Both the position numbers and the translations under genes were made by a program. Below, piece after piece: positions 1 through 9,388 of a DNA stretch of 64,000 bases (its first letter is position 1; the number at the start of each line of letters is the position of its first letter). The DNA comes from Porphyridium purpureum (lineage: Eukaryota; Rhodophyta; Bangiophyceae; Porphyridiales; Porphyridiaceae), in NCBI GenBank assembly GCA_008690995.1, contig VRMN01000001.1, positions 1,364,001 through 1,428,000 of the forward strand, written 5' to 3'. The notes under the pieces are model-generated. The model was not told the DNA's origin, did not search any database, and saw only the letters and a program-made list of their open reading frames with translations.

Positions 1-231
1 ACCGGCAAGAAAAATCACGTCACGAAAAATCGCGTTCGTCCAGTCGCCTCGTATCTCAGACGCACGGAAAGAGCAGCGCACAAACTCTACTGCGGGAGCA
101 TCTTGAATGACAACATTGCGGAATTCTTCGTCCTCGCAATATTTCTCAATGACACAGGCGGGCTGTGCCGCAACCGTCGCGAAAGTGACCAGCACCGTGA
201 ATCCTACGATGACCGCCACGTGCGCGCCCAT
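1..231 (-). CDS. Partial secreted protein, possibly with pentapeptide-like repeats (3' end outside the window)
   Basis: The frame is open for 77 codons from an ATG at 231 down to base 1 and runs off the left edge. An in-frame stop at 298-300 with no intervening ATG makes 231 the natural start. Residues 1-22 form a hydrophobic signal peptide with likely cleavage after TVAAQ. A short Cys/acidic stretch follows. From about residue 37 the sequence has aromatic or aliphatic residues at roughly five-residue spacing (for example TNAIFRDVIF), which recalls pentapeptide repeats, though too little is visible to be sure. It is probably exported or targeted to the secretory pathway. I do not recognise the family. 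Confidence 0.55.
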   Translation of the reverse strand, partial: MGAHVAVIVGFTVLVTFATVAAQPACVIEKYCEDEEFRNVVIQDAPAVEFVRCSFRASEIRGDWTNAIFRDVIFLAG

Positions 232-750
232 CTTCCTCAGGAATTTGAGCGAGTGCAGCGACCAGATGAAGACGTCTGCAGAACAGCCCGGGCGAGATCA
301 AGTCTTTTGCGACGTCCAGTCTGCCGTTCGTCTCGCTATCCACGAACCGATGCACTGTCAGCACGCTCGCGCACGCAACATCGGCGCGCACACGAACGCG
401 ACCTGCGCATGCGCTGCGGCTCACAGTCCTCCGCATCGCACGCGCACCGATCGCATTCGGTTCACACTGTCAGACGGAACGGCATTTCTTTGCAATCCAG
501 ATTGTTGCTCACAAAATGGCACCCTTTTAAAAGATATTGTAATGCGGAAAGGGGTACAGTCTCCTAGTCGATGGAACCACTAAACCGAGGAACCGGCTTG
601 TCCACATTGATGCGTGGCGCTCACCGCGTGCGCGCGACTGCGTCAACGGTTCAGCGCGACGCGAAACGCTTCCGACATTATGGACGCTGCATCGCCGCGC
701 AGTGCGGCGCGGAGCCAGTGCAACAAGTCCATCGAACAGTGCTGTCGAGT
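232..750. other. Intergenic, upstream of the partial secreted gene
   Basis: This is noncoding DNA between two minus-strand genes. It holds one GTACAGT motif at 554-560, about 325 bp upstream of the start at 231. The overlapping ORFs here have no recognisable motifs. Confidence 0.5.
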
Positions 751-1950
751 TCATGTGCCAGTGGAGGCCTCTTCGGATCTTATTTGAAGAAGTAAATCCA
801 AAATGCGCGTGATGCCCTCCGAGAGAATGTCGTGCGGAAGCGCGTACGAAAAGCGAAAGTGGTGCTCGCCTCCGCGAAACCCGGACCCAGGCACGACAAG
901 TACCTCCTTTTCTTTGAGCAGACGCATGGCGAGCGTGCTCGAAGGTATGCGGAGGGCGTATTGAATGAAGCACATGGCGCTCGCGGCCGGTTTCGTAGCG
1001 CTCAGAATACCCTGGCTGCGATTAATCATGTCCTCTACAAGTGGCCATCCTCCGCGGATCAGGTCCCTTGACCGCTGGATGATTTTGGCCCTGGTGGGTT
1101 CGGTCAGCGCAAAAGTGGCAAGTTCCATACTGAGAGCACTTGCAGATATGCTCACATATTCGTGCCGGTACCATGCACGTGTGATCACCTCTCGTGGACC
1201 AATCAACCATCCGAGGCGAAGCCCCGGAAGCCCGAACGCCTTTGACAAGCTACCGACGCAAATCGTCTTTTCGTAGCCGAGCGAATACCACGAGGGTGTC
1301 TCATGCGCCCCTTCAACCTCGGCTCCGGCGTACACTTCGTCCACCACAAGCCATGCGCTCACGCGCTTGGCTGCGGCCAAAATGCAAGCTCGCTCGTCGT
1401 TAGACAAAATATGACCGGTCGGATTGTTCGGATCTACCACAGAAATCACCCTCGTGTTCGAGCTCACTGCCTTTTCAAGCGAGGTCTTATCCAAAGCCCA
1501 ACTTTTCGTGCCGTCCAGATAAAACGGTCGTACATTGTTGCGCGCGGCCGAGTTGCGCGCGCTCCCTGCAAATTGCATGTACGCTGGCATCAGTACGGCT
1601 ATCTCTGCACCGCACTCTTGAGCTAGACTGTTGGCCAGAATGAAGTTAGCCTCGCTCGCGCCAACTGTTACCAGGACGTTGTCCGCGTCGGGCTCATCGT
1701 AGAGACGCGCAATGATCTCTCGCAATGGGCGTGAGCCATTCACTTCAGGATAGTCCAGGAGTGTATCTAGCAGCTTCTGCGTTGGTGTGTCGCCACCTGC
1801 TAAGCTCAGCAGCTCACGAAGAGTTAGCGGCTGCACACCAGATTCTGCAAACTTAAGGCGGACGCCGACCTCGTTCTCGCTCATGAATCGCTCCACAGCA
1901 AACAGCTCGAAGGCCAGCGTGGCCTCTGCATCCTCTGCCATGGCTGGCAA
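751..1950 (-). CDS. PLP-dependent aminotransferase, class I/II fold type I
   Basis: This 399-residue single-exon protein belongs to the aspartate aminotransferase superfamily. Visible landmarks in order are an N-terminal AESGVQPLTL segment, GASEANF near 97-103, DPNNPTGH near 173-180 (substrate/PLP binding Asn), VVDEVYAG near 202-209 (Asp binding the pyridine N), SLSKAFGLPGLRLGW near 234-248 with K237 as the Schiff-base lysine, and an Arg-containing FRFSYALP near 366 for the carboxylate. All catalytic residues look intact. No transit peptide is obvious, so it is probably cytosolic. The style resembles bacterial aminotransferases of amino-acid or secondary metabolism (capreomycidine-synthase-like) rather than plant AAT or AlaAT. 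Transfer from bacteria is an inference. The substrate is unknown. ATG 1950 is used; ATG 1941 is a near alternative. Confidence 0.85.
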   Translation of the reverse strand: MPAMAEDAEATLAFELFAVERFMSENEVGVRLKFAESGVQPLTLRELLSLAGGDTPTQKLLDTLLDYPEVNGSRPLREIIARLYDEPDADNVLVTVGASEANFILANSLAQECGAEIAVLMPAYMQFAGSARNSAARNNVRPFYLDGTKSWALDKTSLEKAVSSNTRVISVVDPNNPTGHILSNDERACILAAAKRVSAWLVVDEVYAGAEVEGAHETPSWYSLGYEKTICVGSLSKAFGLPGLRLGWLIGPREVITRAWYRHEYVSISASALSMELATFALTEPTRAKIIQRSRDLIRGGWPLVEDMINRSQGILSATKPAASAMCFIQYALRIPSSTLAMRLLKEKEVLVVPGSGFRGGEHHFRFSYALPHDILSEGITRILDLLLQIRSEEASTGT

Positions 1951-2339
1951 TCCGGATCAGACTGCTTTCGACCGCAACCCGGGCAGAATCGAAGCGTTGA
2001 AAGCGCACTTGAGTGTACGCTTTCTTCAATGTGGACAAGTAATTGGTTTACCATTTGCTTCGTTTTTCCGACGACCCAGGGAGTCCGTCGCATGAGAGGT
2101 GGGAACGCCGGTTTCTCAGTGCTCCTCGTCAGGCGCCACGTCCGAAATGCTTGGCACCAGCAGATCGAGCCATGGTCTGGGCTCAAGGAGGGGCAGAGTG
2201 AAACCACTTTGAAGCGGTTGCCGGAGACTTGATTGTGACGGCTCACAAGAACCAGGAAACGGACGACCGTGCGGCCGATGTTTCCTTCAGGACGATGACG
2301 TGATCGATCGACGAGACCAGGTACAAGGCATCTTTACCG

Positions 2340-2765
2340 CGATGAAGAATTCAGGGCTTCCATTTCGAGGACTCCGTTCGCAGGTATATCGAGTGGTTGG
2401 ATCGAGCCGGATAGCGTGTTTCCCTGGTGGAGCTGACTGGTTGGTATTGGACGACGGCGGACCCAACTTGAGTTGACGCCGTCGCAGGTACCTGCGCAGT
2501 TCCGGAGGGAGTGGGCAGTTGCACCACGGAGGACTGCGTTGGATGCTTTGATGATCAGACTTCGGTCTTGGCCGTTGCAGACCTGTTCTCGTTCACGAGT
2601 CATGCAATCAGGGTTTCAGATCTCCCGCGTACGCTGTGGGTTCTCGAGTGCCAGCATGTCGCTGTTTGGAAGTGCGTAAACCCGGGGGTGGGGTAATTCT
2701 GTCACTGTGGCTCCTCGGCTGACTGTTGCCCGGTGTCCTTGCGTGAGAATTGCCGGGAGCAAACG
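2340..2765 (+). pseudogene. Decayed copy of the cysteine-rich secreted protein gene at 10219-10782
   Basis: No open frame spans it, but pieces in shifting frames match the intact gene. Residues VPEGVGSCTTEDC (2500-2540) correspond to VPDGMGGCTTMDC. AVADLFSFTS (about 2570-2600) corresponds to AIADLFSLTC. GFQISRVRCGF (about 2610-2642) corresponds to GFQTDLNRCGY. The DNA aligns as well, for example around CAGTTCCGGAGGGAGTGGGC. About 40 codons between the first two pieces are missing. The 5' part with the signal peptide is barely recognisable. It is a dispersed gene duplicate that has lost function. The identity of the parent family is unknown. Confidence 0.7.
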
Positions 2766-3376
2766 CGGGAGTCGCCGGCTTTTGAAACGTGCTATTCTAT
2801 CGTTGTGGTTGCCCGAACCTGCGTTCTGTGAAGAAGTGCGTCGACGTCAGTCTTCCGTAGGCAACTGCGCTCTGTGACCGTCGCTCGTACTCCATGCTGA
2901 GGTTGCTGCTAGAGTCACTGAATGTGACGGAGGAATCGCGGACAGCGGACGCTCATGGCAGTCCCGCTCCCCGCCACAATGTGCGCCGAGGGAACAAGCC
3001 CACGCCCTCTGGCGCCCCAGCTCTTGCGCGCGTATGCCGTGCGCCATCCCGATCATCTTTCGCAGACGCGGTGGAAGCGCTGCATGCTTGACTTCCAGCG
3101 ATAGCGTGCCGAGCTCGCGCGGGCACAGACAGTGTAAAGCGCGGAGAGCTGTGTTTCGAGCGTGAGTGATAATCTCTAGACACCCGTTTACAGGCGATGC
3201 CAATGGAGCATCACAATCACCATCACCAAACCCCATTACTCCTGCAACGAAATCCGCGTCGTGAAGCGGCCTTCTGATATTCTCGGCTGCACCGGTACTC
3301 ACGAGCCGCTCCACGTCCGCACCAAAGCGCGCCAGCATATTTCTTTTCCTACACCAGCGAGTGCCGAGACGAAAAT
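2766..3376. other. Intergenic / unassigned, left of the copia insertion
   Basis: A 163-codon minus-strand frame (2847-3338) is free of stops but has no recognisable domain and ends abruptly near the retrotransposon. It could be a remnant of a gene. I see nothing firmer here. Confidence 0.3.
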
Positions 3377-3381
3377 CCGGA

Positions 3382-4189
3382 CATGGATTAAAAGTGTTCC
3401 GGTCCGAGAGACGCCCTGGGTGTACACCCGGAGGTACGGCGTCTCGGAATTGTTTGAGGTACAGGGGCTTTTTCGCCCGCGTGGTTTTTTACCCTGTACC
3501 TCTGGTTTTGTGTATTGTTGTCTTTCGCCCCGAGGAGCCGGAGTCGCGTGTCCGAGGGAAGCAGGAGCCGCTTGGCGGCCGGCCGGCACCCATTGAGCCG
3601 CTTGCTGACGTGGCTGGCTGTGGCTTCGTTCTGTGGAACGAACGGAGGAAAGCCCAGCCTTTTGGGAGAAATAATTTCTCCCTTCCGCGTCAAGGACAGC
3701 AAGGACGGCGGGGTATATAATGGGCGCGGGCCTGTGCGGTTCCCCGGATTTTCTTTAGAGCGGAAGAAGAGAGGCAAGGGAGTAGGACACAGAGAATAAA
3801 AGAAGAGTTGTTCTTTGGTGTCGGGTGCCTGGGCGTGGTCGTCGGAAGGCGTGGGGCCTTTTGCTGAGCCTGTGTAGCAGAGCCAGCAGCACATCGTGTC
3901 TGGGGGGTTTCGGTGCTCTTAGAGCACTGAAGGCAGACGGCGGCTTTGTCCGTTACGACACCCTGCCCCTGTCGAGACCGGTGCTGTCTGTGCCGACGCG
4001 AAAGGCAATAGTAGAGGCCCTATACGTTGGATTTTCCACGCCCCGGGTATTCGTCGTCTGTGTTGTGTGCGTCGTGTGGTTGTGTTCTCTGTGCTGTGTG
4101 CGTCGTGTTGCTGGGGTTCGGTCATCTGAGAAGGGTTGTGTCATCCGGGTTCGTGCGCTTGTCATCATCAAGCGTGCGAGAATTTAAAG
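3382..4189 (+). repeat. 5' LTR of the copia element
   Basis: This 808-bp LTR is nearly identical to 8574-9383. It starts CATGGATTAAAAG and ends AATTTAAAG, so it lacks the usual TG...CA ends. A TATA-like GGTATATAATGG at about 3713-3723 probably marks the promoter. The perfect palindrome GGGTGTACACCC (about 3418-3429) lies inside a longer imperfect inverted repeat near the LTR start. Antisense frames of 168 codons in each LTR are simply copies of each other and not genes. Confidence 0.93.
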
Positions 4190-4201
4190 TGGTATCATCG
4201 C
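4190..4201 (+). other. Primer binding site of the copia element
   Basis: TGGTATCATCGC directly abuts the 5' LTR. TGGTATCA is complementary to the 3' end of initiator-Met tRNA, the usual primer of copia elements. The second element (59800) has the same sequence. Confidence 0.8.
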
Positions 4202-4211
4202 ATCGGCGAAG

Positions 4212-5168
4212 ATGGATTCTGAGGGAATGGACGTGCAGGGCCTGCAGGGCGGCGCGTCGTGGATTGAAGCTTTCAACCAGCTTCATGCTCGTATCGGAGG
4301 ACAAGAAATGATGATTGTGCAGCTGCAGGAGGGAAACCGCCTCTTGCAGGAGATGCTGCAGAATGTGATGCATCAGGCATCTGTGTCAGCTGGTCCCGGC
4401 GAAACGGAAAGGACCGTTGCATCGCTGATTGGACGCAGCTTGAGAAAATACGACGGACAGCGCGACAAACTCGTTGTGAACGAGTGGTTGTCGAGGATGA
4501 AGCAAGACTTGGACATGTGCATGCCAGCTGGAGCGCTGGAGTCGCAGAAGGTGATCGTAGCGTCGCGCTTCTTTGAGAAGGATGCCGCGCTCCTGTGGGC
4601 AGCTCGCCCTGAGGAACAGAGGATGGCATTGGCCGAGTCCGGTTGGAATGCGTTCGCGAACTTCGTGCGGACGGCATTTGAGCCGCCGCAGGCATACCTG
4701 ACTGCTCGAACGAACTTGTATCAGCTGAAGCAGGGCAAGATGACTGTTGCTGAGTTTGAGCAGCGCCTGAGGATGGTGGCTCTATCCGTGGATAGTGTGA
4801 CGGATGCCGAGCTCAACACCATCTTCACTCTCGGCCTGAAGGAGAAGCTTCGCCTTGAGGTGGCGCGTCAGGACACGAAGACGCTGGAAGAGTCGCTGAG
4901 GGCGGCGTTGGCTGCGGAGCAGGTTGGTAGGTTTGGAGGAGACATGAGGGAGGCTTTTCATGGCGCCTCGAGTCCAAACTACCGGAACAGCTCGTCGTAT
5001 GCCGGGACGGCGCCAATGGATTTGGGCGTCGTGGAGAAACGCCAGCCGGAGAAGCGCAAGCGTGCGGACATGGGCAAAGTCAGATGCTACCATTGCGGGC
5101 AGCGCGGCCACATCAAACCCAATTGCCCAAAGCGGAATGGGCACTTGGCGGGAGGCCCGGAAAACTAA
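4212..5168 (+). CDS. Copia gag (capsid/nucleocapsid fossil)
   Basis: This 318-codon frame starts 22 bp after the LTR. It has a retrotransposon-gag capsid-like helical region (about residues 75-240) and a single CCHC zinc knuckle (CYHCGQRGHIKPNC) near residues 293-306 that would bind the element's RNA. Its 3' end overlaps pol in another frame, an arrangement for which ribosomal frameshifting is known in Ty1-like elements. The frame looks intact. Confidence 0.88.
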   Translation: MDSEGMDVQGLQGGASWIEAFNQLHARIGGQEMMIVQLQEGNRLLQEMLQNVMHQASVSAGPGETERTVASLIGRSLRKYDGQRDKLVVNEWLSRMKQDLDMCMPAGALESQKVIVASRFFEKDAALLWAARPEEQRMALAESGWNAFANFVRTAFEPPQAYLTARTNLYQLKQGKMTVAEFEQRLRMVALSVDSVTDAELNTIFTLGLKEKLRLEVARQDTKTLEESLRAALAAEQVGRFGGDMREAFHGASSPNYRNSSSYAGTAPMDLGVVEKRQPEKRKRADMGKVRCYHCGQRGHIKPNCPKRNGHLAGGPEN

Positions 5169-8100
5169 AACCTCGAGGGAGAAGTTGGGAGGTGCACTCG
5201 AGGGGAACGGAACCTCCCGGGATGGGCTTTGTAGGTGAGGTCTGGCGCGCTGATGCGGCGTCGAGGTTGCTCTACAAGCGTGGAACTTTAGATGGCGAGT
5301 CTGTCCAATTTCTGGTGGACAGCGGAGCATCGCACAATTTTCTTGGATCTCGCTTTGTCGGCAGATTTGAAGGGCGCGAGAACGGAATGGTCAAGCTTGC
5401 GGGTGGGCAAAGTGTCTCAGTGCATGGCCCGGTGTTGCAGCATGTTGATCTTGGGTTCTGGAAAGGGCCGGTCAAGTTTTATGTCGGACCTCTGCAAATG
5501 GATGCAATTCTCGGGTGGGACTGGCTGAGTCGCGTGAACCCGAGGATTGATTGGCAGAGGGGTTCGATGGACTTGGAACTTGAAAATGTGGAAGATTGTG
5601 CGATGGTAAATGTCGTGGACGCTCTTTCCGAGTCAAGCGGAAATCAAGCGTACGATGGAGAAGAGGAGAGTGCCAGTGAAGAGGTCGAAGGAAAGATGGC
5701 CGGGATGGAACATGCGTTGACTCACATGCCGATGCGGGATGATTGTGAGACGTGTGTTGTGGCCAAGATCAAGAGCCGACCAGCAAGAAGGCTGGAGAAG
5801 GACTTGTCCACTTTGTCGTTCAATGACGAAGTTGGGATCGACCTGGTGGAGCCCGGACGTAACGTGGAAGCCATCGATGGAGCGAAGTACATGCTGACGC
5901 ACATCGATAGAGCGACGAGGTGGGCCACACTGGCAGGATTGAGAGCCAAAACGCATACGGCGGTTGCTGAAGCTTGGACAAGCGTGCAAGCCGGGCGAGG
6001 ATGGCCAAAGGTACTGAGGACAGATGATGGAAACGAGTTCAGGGGAAATGTGAGCAATTTGGTACGGGAGAATCTCGTGAAGCATGAGATTGGGGTCCCA
6101 CATAGACCGAATAGCCACGCTGAACAGGAACGTTTCCATCATACTTTGAATCAGGGGGTACGAGCAAATCTCCTGCAGTCTGGGCTGGGAAAGCGGTGGT
6201 TTTTGCATGCCGCTCAGCATTTCGTATTCATGTTCAATCGGCTGCACCCAGACAAGAAGTCTGGGAAGTCTCCGTATGAAATGAGGTACGGTGAGAGATG
6301 GAAGCGGGGGAAGGTAGCAGTACCATTTGGGTGCAAGGTGGTTTTCAAGAATGATCAACCGGAGAACAAGTATGCACCCAGAGGAAAGATTGGAGTCCTT
6401 GTTGGAGTTGCGGAGCATCCGCTGGCAATCTGGGTCCTTCCTCAGGAGGAGTGGACGAGTGCGGCACCGAAGCTGACTCGCACTCAGGACTTCAAGGCGT
6501 TCCCTGAAGTGTTTCCAATGCGGACTTTGGAAACAAGGGATGACGAGGAGGTCTCGGCACGTGAGGGTGAAATCGACTTTCACTCTAGGCAGGAAGAACC
6601 GGATAGTCAAGAGACTATGGTGTTGCCTACGAATACGGCCGAGGCGCGTGTATCCGGGAACTTGGAGGAGGATGTTCCCCTACCTATTGGAAGAAGGGGG
6701 AAACGAAAACCCAGGGTATCCTGGAGCCGGGAAGAGGATCAGGCCATCATGGATGGCTTACGGCTCTTTGGCTGGGGGAAGTGGGAAAGAACTCTGCAAG
6801 AATATAAGGCAGTGTTCCGCGATTCAAGAAACGGAAAGGATGTGCGAGCCCGGGCTCATAATATGGGCCTCTCGGAGGAAAATTGGAGGCAACGCGCAGG
6901 AGTTGCTCCAGAAACACCGCAATTGAACTTGACAACTTTGTTGCAGACGAGCCAAGCTCTGGCTTCTTCGGCTGGAAGAGAAGCCATGCAAAAAGAAGTG
7001 GACTTGATGATCCGATTCAAGGTATGGGATGAGCAACCTATTTCAAGGGAAGAAGCTCTCAAGGTCCCAGGCGCACGATTTGTGCGGACACACTTTATAT
7101 TCGGATTGAAGTTCGCTGAGCTTCCGGAGGAGTTTCGCAAGGTCAAGTGTCGGCTTGTTGCTGGTGGAAATAGGATTTGGGATGCCTCAGGGAAGGTCAC
7201 TCAGGATGTGTTTGACTATGAGGTGCCCGCGGGCCTGTCTGCGATCAGAATGCTGATAGCTTTGGCCGCTATCCTAGGATTGAAGATCGTATCGTTCGAT
7301 GTGACGTCGGCGTACTTACACGCTGACTTGTCAGGACCACCGACGTTTGCCATGTTGCCCCGACACGTTCCAGGAGGAGGTGATGGACTTGTCGTTCGCT
7401 TGAGGAGGGCGCTTTATGGCTTGCCAAGAAGCGGGTCTGACTTTTCCCAGGATGCCCGCAGAAGACTTCAAAAGTTCGGGTGGGATTTGATTCACGGCGA
7501 GAAGAACGTATACGTGAAAAAGATGGCGGGAAGTGCATCTGTTGCACTCCTAGCCTTGTATGTCGACGATGGTCTGCTCGCGTGTGTCGAGAAGGATCGG
7601 GGTGAGATATTTCGAGAGTTGAGGTCAGAGTTCCTCATTGAGAAGGAGCCGGAAGTCCTCTCGGAAGGAGCCCCGTTAAGGTTCCTAGGACTCACGATCT
7701 CGGAGTCGGCGACACGGTTTTCGTTGGGTCATGATCACTACCAAGCTTTGGTGGTGAAGGAATTCGAAGAAGAACTTGGGCAGGTGCTGCGAGCGGTGAA
7801 ATCACCAGGTGAGAAGATGAATGCTGACGCTGTATTGGATGTTCAAGTCGAACATGGACATCTGAAAATACGCGAGCATGTCGGGCGGCTGCTGTGGTTG
7901 GCCAGGACGGTCAGACCGGATATCTCCTATGCAGTTGGAGTGGTGGCTCGGTATGTGGATAGCTGGAACGTCGCAGCTGAGAGACTCCTGGTTCGCGTCA
8001 TGCAATACTTGAAGGTGCCTCGTGAGCCACTTGAGTATTTGCAGATGACGTCATTGAAGATCGGCGACGTAAGCGTCTTGGGCTATGCTGATGCCGACTT

Positions 8101-8497
8101 TGCTGGATGCCCGGAAACGCGCAAGTCAACGTCTGGGAGAGTGACGTACTTGGTCGCGGGTGGAAACAAGTATCTGGTCGATTGGAGCTCCAGAAGGCAA
8201 CGCTTTGTGAGCTCTTCGACCTCTGAGTCTGAGATGGCCGCTCTGGAAGAAGCGGTGCAGTTATCTTTGTTTCCGGCATTGTCGTTTCTTCGAAGCGTGC
8301 AAGAGGGGGATTATGCGTTGACCCTGCTTTGTGATAGTCAAGTTGTTCTCCGTGCGGTCGAGATGGGCTACTCGCCAAAGTTGCATCACATGGCAGTGAC
8401 CAGAGCCACGGACTTGGCGTGGATACACCAAGTTTGCGAGAAGCAAAAGCTGGTGAGATTGGAATATGTGAGGACGGGGAAAACGTGTCCGACTTGA
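5084..8497 (+). CDS. Copia pol: protease, integrase, Myb/SANT-like insert, RT, RNase H
   Basis: The long frame contains, in order: an aspartic protease (VDSGASHNF near nt 5312-5340), a GAG-pre-integrase HHCC region (about nt 5700-5790), the integrase core (about nt 5810-6300), a Myb/SANT-like segment (nt 6690-6890), copia RT with YVDD (about nt 7560) and copia RNase H (about nt 8060-8440). The order PR-INT-RT-RH is diagnostic for Ty1/copia. The Myb-like piece (WSREEDQAIMDGL, GWGKWERTL, RARAHNMG) has Trp spacing like telobox/SANT domains and is absent from the second copia family here. Treated as a fossil, with about one break in the element overall. Confidence 0.9.
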   Translation: MLPLRAARPHQTQLPKAEWALGGRPGKLKPRGRSWEVHSRGTEPPGMGFVGEVWRADAASRLLYKRGTLDGESVQFLVDSGASHNFLGSRFVGRFEGRENGMVKLAGGQSVSVHGPVLQHVDLGFWKGPVKFYVGPLQMDAILGWDWLSRVNPRIDWQRGSMDLELENVEDCAMVNVVDALSESSGNQAYDGEEESASEEVEGKMAGMEHALTHMPMRDDCETCVVAKIKSRPARRLEKDLSTLSFNDEVGIDLVEPGRNVEAIDGAKYMLTHIDRATRWATLAGLRAKTHTAVAEAWTSVQAGRGWPKVLRTDDGNEFRGNVSNLVRENLVKHEIGVPHRPNSHAEQERFHHTLNQGVRANLLQSGLGKRWFLHAAQHFVFMFNRLHPDKKSGKSPYEMRYGERWKRGKVAVPFGCKVVFKNDQPENKYAPRGKIGVLVGVAEHPLAIWVLPQEEWTSAAPKLTRTQDFKAFPEVFPMRTLETRDDEEVSAREGEIDFHSRQEEPDSQETMVLPTNTAEARVSGNLEEDVPLPIGRRGKRKPRVSWSREEDQAIMDGLRLFGWGKWERTLQEYKAVFRDSRNGKDVRARAHNMGLSEENWRQRAGVAPETPQLNLTTLLQTSQALASSAGREAMQKEVDLMIRFKVWDEQPISREEALKVPGARFVRTHFIFGLKFAELPEEFRKVKCRLVAGGNRIWDASGKVTQDVFDYEVPAGLSAIRMLIALAAILGLKIVSFDVTSAYLHADLSGPPTFAMLPRHVPGGGDGLVVRLRRALYGLPRSGSDFSQDARRRLQKFGWDLIHGEKNVYVKKMAGSASVALLALYVDDGLLACVEKDRGEIFRELRSEFLIEKEPEVLSEGAPLRFLGLTISESATRFSLGHDHYQALVVKEFEEELGQVLRAVKSPGEKMNADAVLDVQVEHGHLKIREHVGRLLWLARTVRPDISYAVGVVARYVDSWNVAAERLLVRVMQYLKVPREPLEYLQMTSLKIGDVSVLGYADADFAGCPETRKSTSGRVTYLVAGGNKYLVDWSSRRQRFVSSSTSESEMAALEEAVQLSLFPALSFLRSVQEGDYALTLLCDSQVVLRAVEMGYSPKLHHMAVTRATDLAWIHQVCEKQKLVRLEYVRTGKTCPT

Positions 8498-8573
8498 TGA
8501 CAAAACCTTTGTTTCCGGAAGGTCATATCAGGTGTTGGACTATGTTACGCGTCCCTCAGATCGGAAGGAGGAG

Positions 8574-9383
8574 CATGGATTAAAAGTGTTCCGGTCCGAG
8601 AGACGCCCTGGGTGTACACCCGGAGGTACGGCGTCTCGGAATTGTTTGAGGTACAGGGGCTTTTTCGCCCGCGTGGTTTTTTACCCTGTACCTCTGGTTT
8701 TGTGTATTGTTGTCTTTCGCCCCGAGGAGCCGGAGTCGCGTGTCCGAGGGAAGCAGGAGCCGCTTGGCGGCCGGCCGGCACCCATTGAGCCGCTTGCTGA
8801 CGTGGCTGGCTGTGGCTTCGTTCCGTGGAACGAACGGAGGAAAGCCCAGCCTTTTGGGAGAAATAATTTCTCCCTTCCGCGTCAAGGACAGCAAGGACGG
8901 CGGGGTATATAATGGGCGCGGGCCTGTGCGGTTCCCCGGATTTTCTTTAGAGCGGAAGAAGAAGAGGCAAGGGAGTAGGACACAGAGAATAAAAGGAAGA
9001 GTTGTTCTTTGGTGTCGGGTGCCTGGGCGTGGTCGTCGGAAGGCGTGGGGCCTTTTGCTGAGCCTGTGTAGCAGAGCCAGCAGCACATCGTGTCTGGGGG
9101 GTTTCGGTGCTCTTAGAGCACTGAAGGCAGACGGCGGCTTTGTCCGTTACGACACCCTGCCCCTGTCGAGACCGGTGCTGTCTGTGCCGACGCGAAAGGC
9201 AATAGTAGAGGCCCTATACGTTGGATTTTCCACGCCCCGGGTATTCGTCGTCTGTGTTGTGTGCGTCGTGTGGTTGTGTTCTCTGTGCTGTGTGCGTCGT
9301 GTTGCTGGGGTTCGGTCATCTGAGAAGGGTTGTGTCATCCGGGTTCGTGCGCTTGTCATCATCAAGCGTGCGAGAATTTAAAG
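8574..9383 (+). repeat. 3' LTR of the copia element
   Basis: This 810-bp LTR matches 3382-4189 apart from about three small differences. It is preceded by the polypurine tract GGAAGGAGGAG (8563-8573) and followed by the duplicated target CCGGA (9384-9388). Confidence 0.93.
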
Positions 9384-9388
9384 CCGGA

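Larger units (their letters stand above)
3377..9388 (+). mobile_element. Ty1/copia-superfamily LTR retrotransposon, young, nearly whole
   Basis: The element comprises two LTRs (3382-4189 and 8574-9383), a tRNA-iMet-type primer binding site (TGGTATCATCG from 4190), gag (4212-5168), pol (5084-8497) and a polypurine tract (GGAAGGAGGAG, 8563-8573). It is flanked by the 5-bp duplication CCGGA (3377-3381 and 9384-9388). Domain order protease, integrase, RT, RNase H places it in Ty1/copia. The LTRs differ by about three positions in some 810, so insertion was recent. It looks nearly whole, with about one break. The internal part includes an unusual Myb/SANT-like domain between integrase and RT. Confidence 0.93.

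Noticed and set aside
2847-3338. 163-codon minus-strand frame beside the copia element
   Set aside because: No stop codons, but no recognisable motif or signal peptide, and composition resembles GC-rich noncoding frames. Kept only as an unassigned region.
3388-3894. 168-codon minus-strand frame, with a matching copy at 8580-9086
   Set aside because: Both lie inside the two LTRs of the same element, so their similarity reflects LTR duplication. No domain, and it is antisense to the element.
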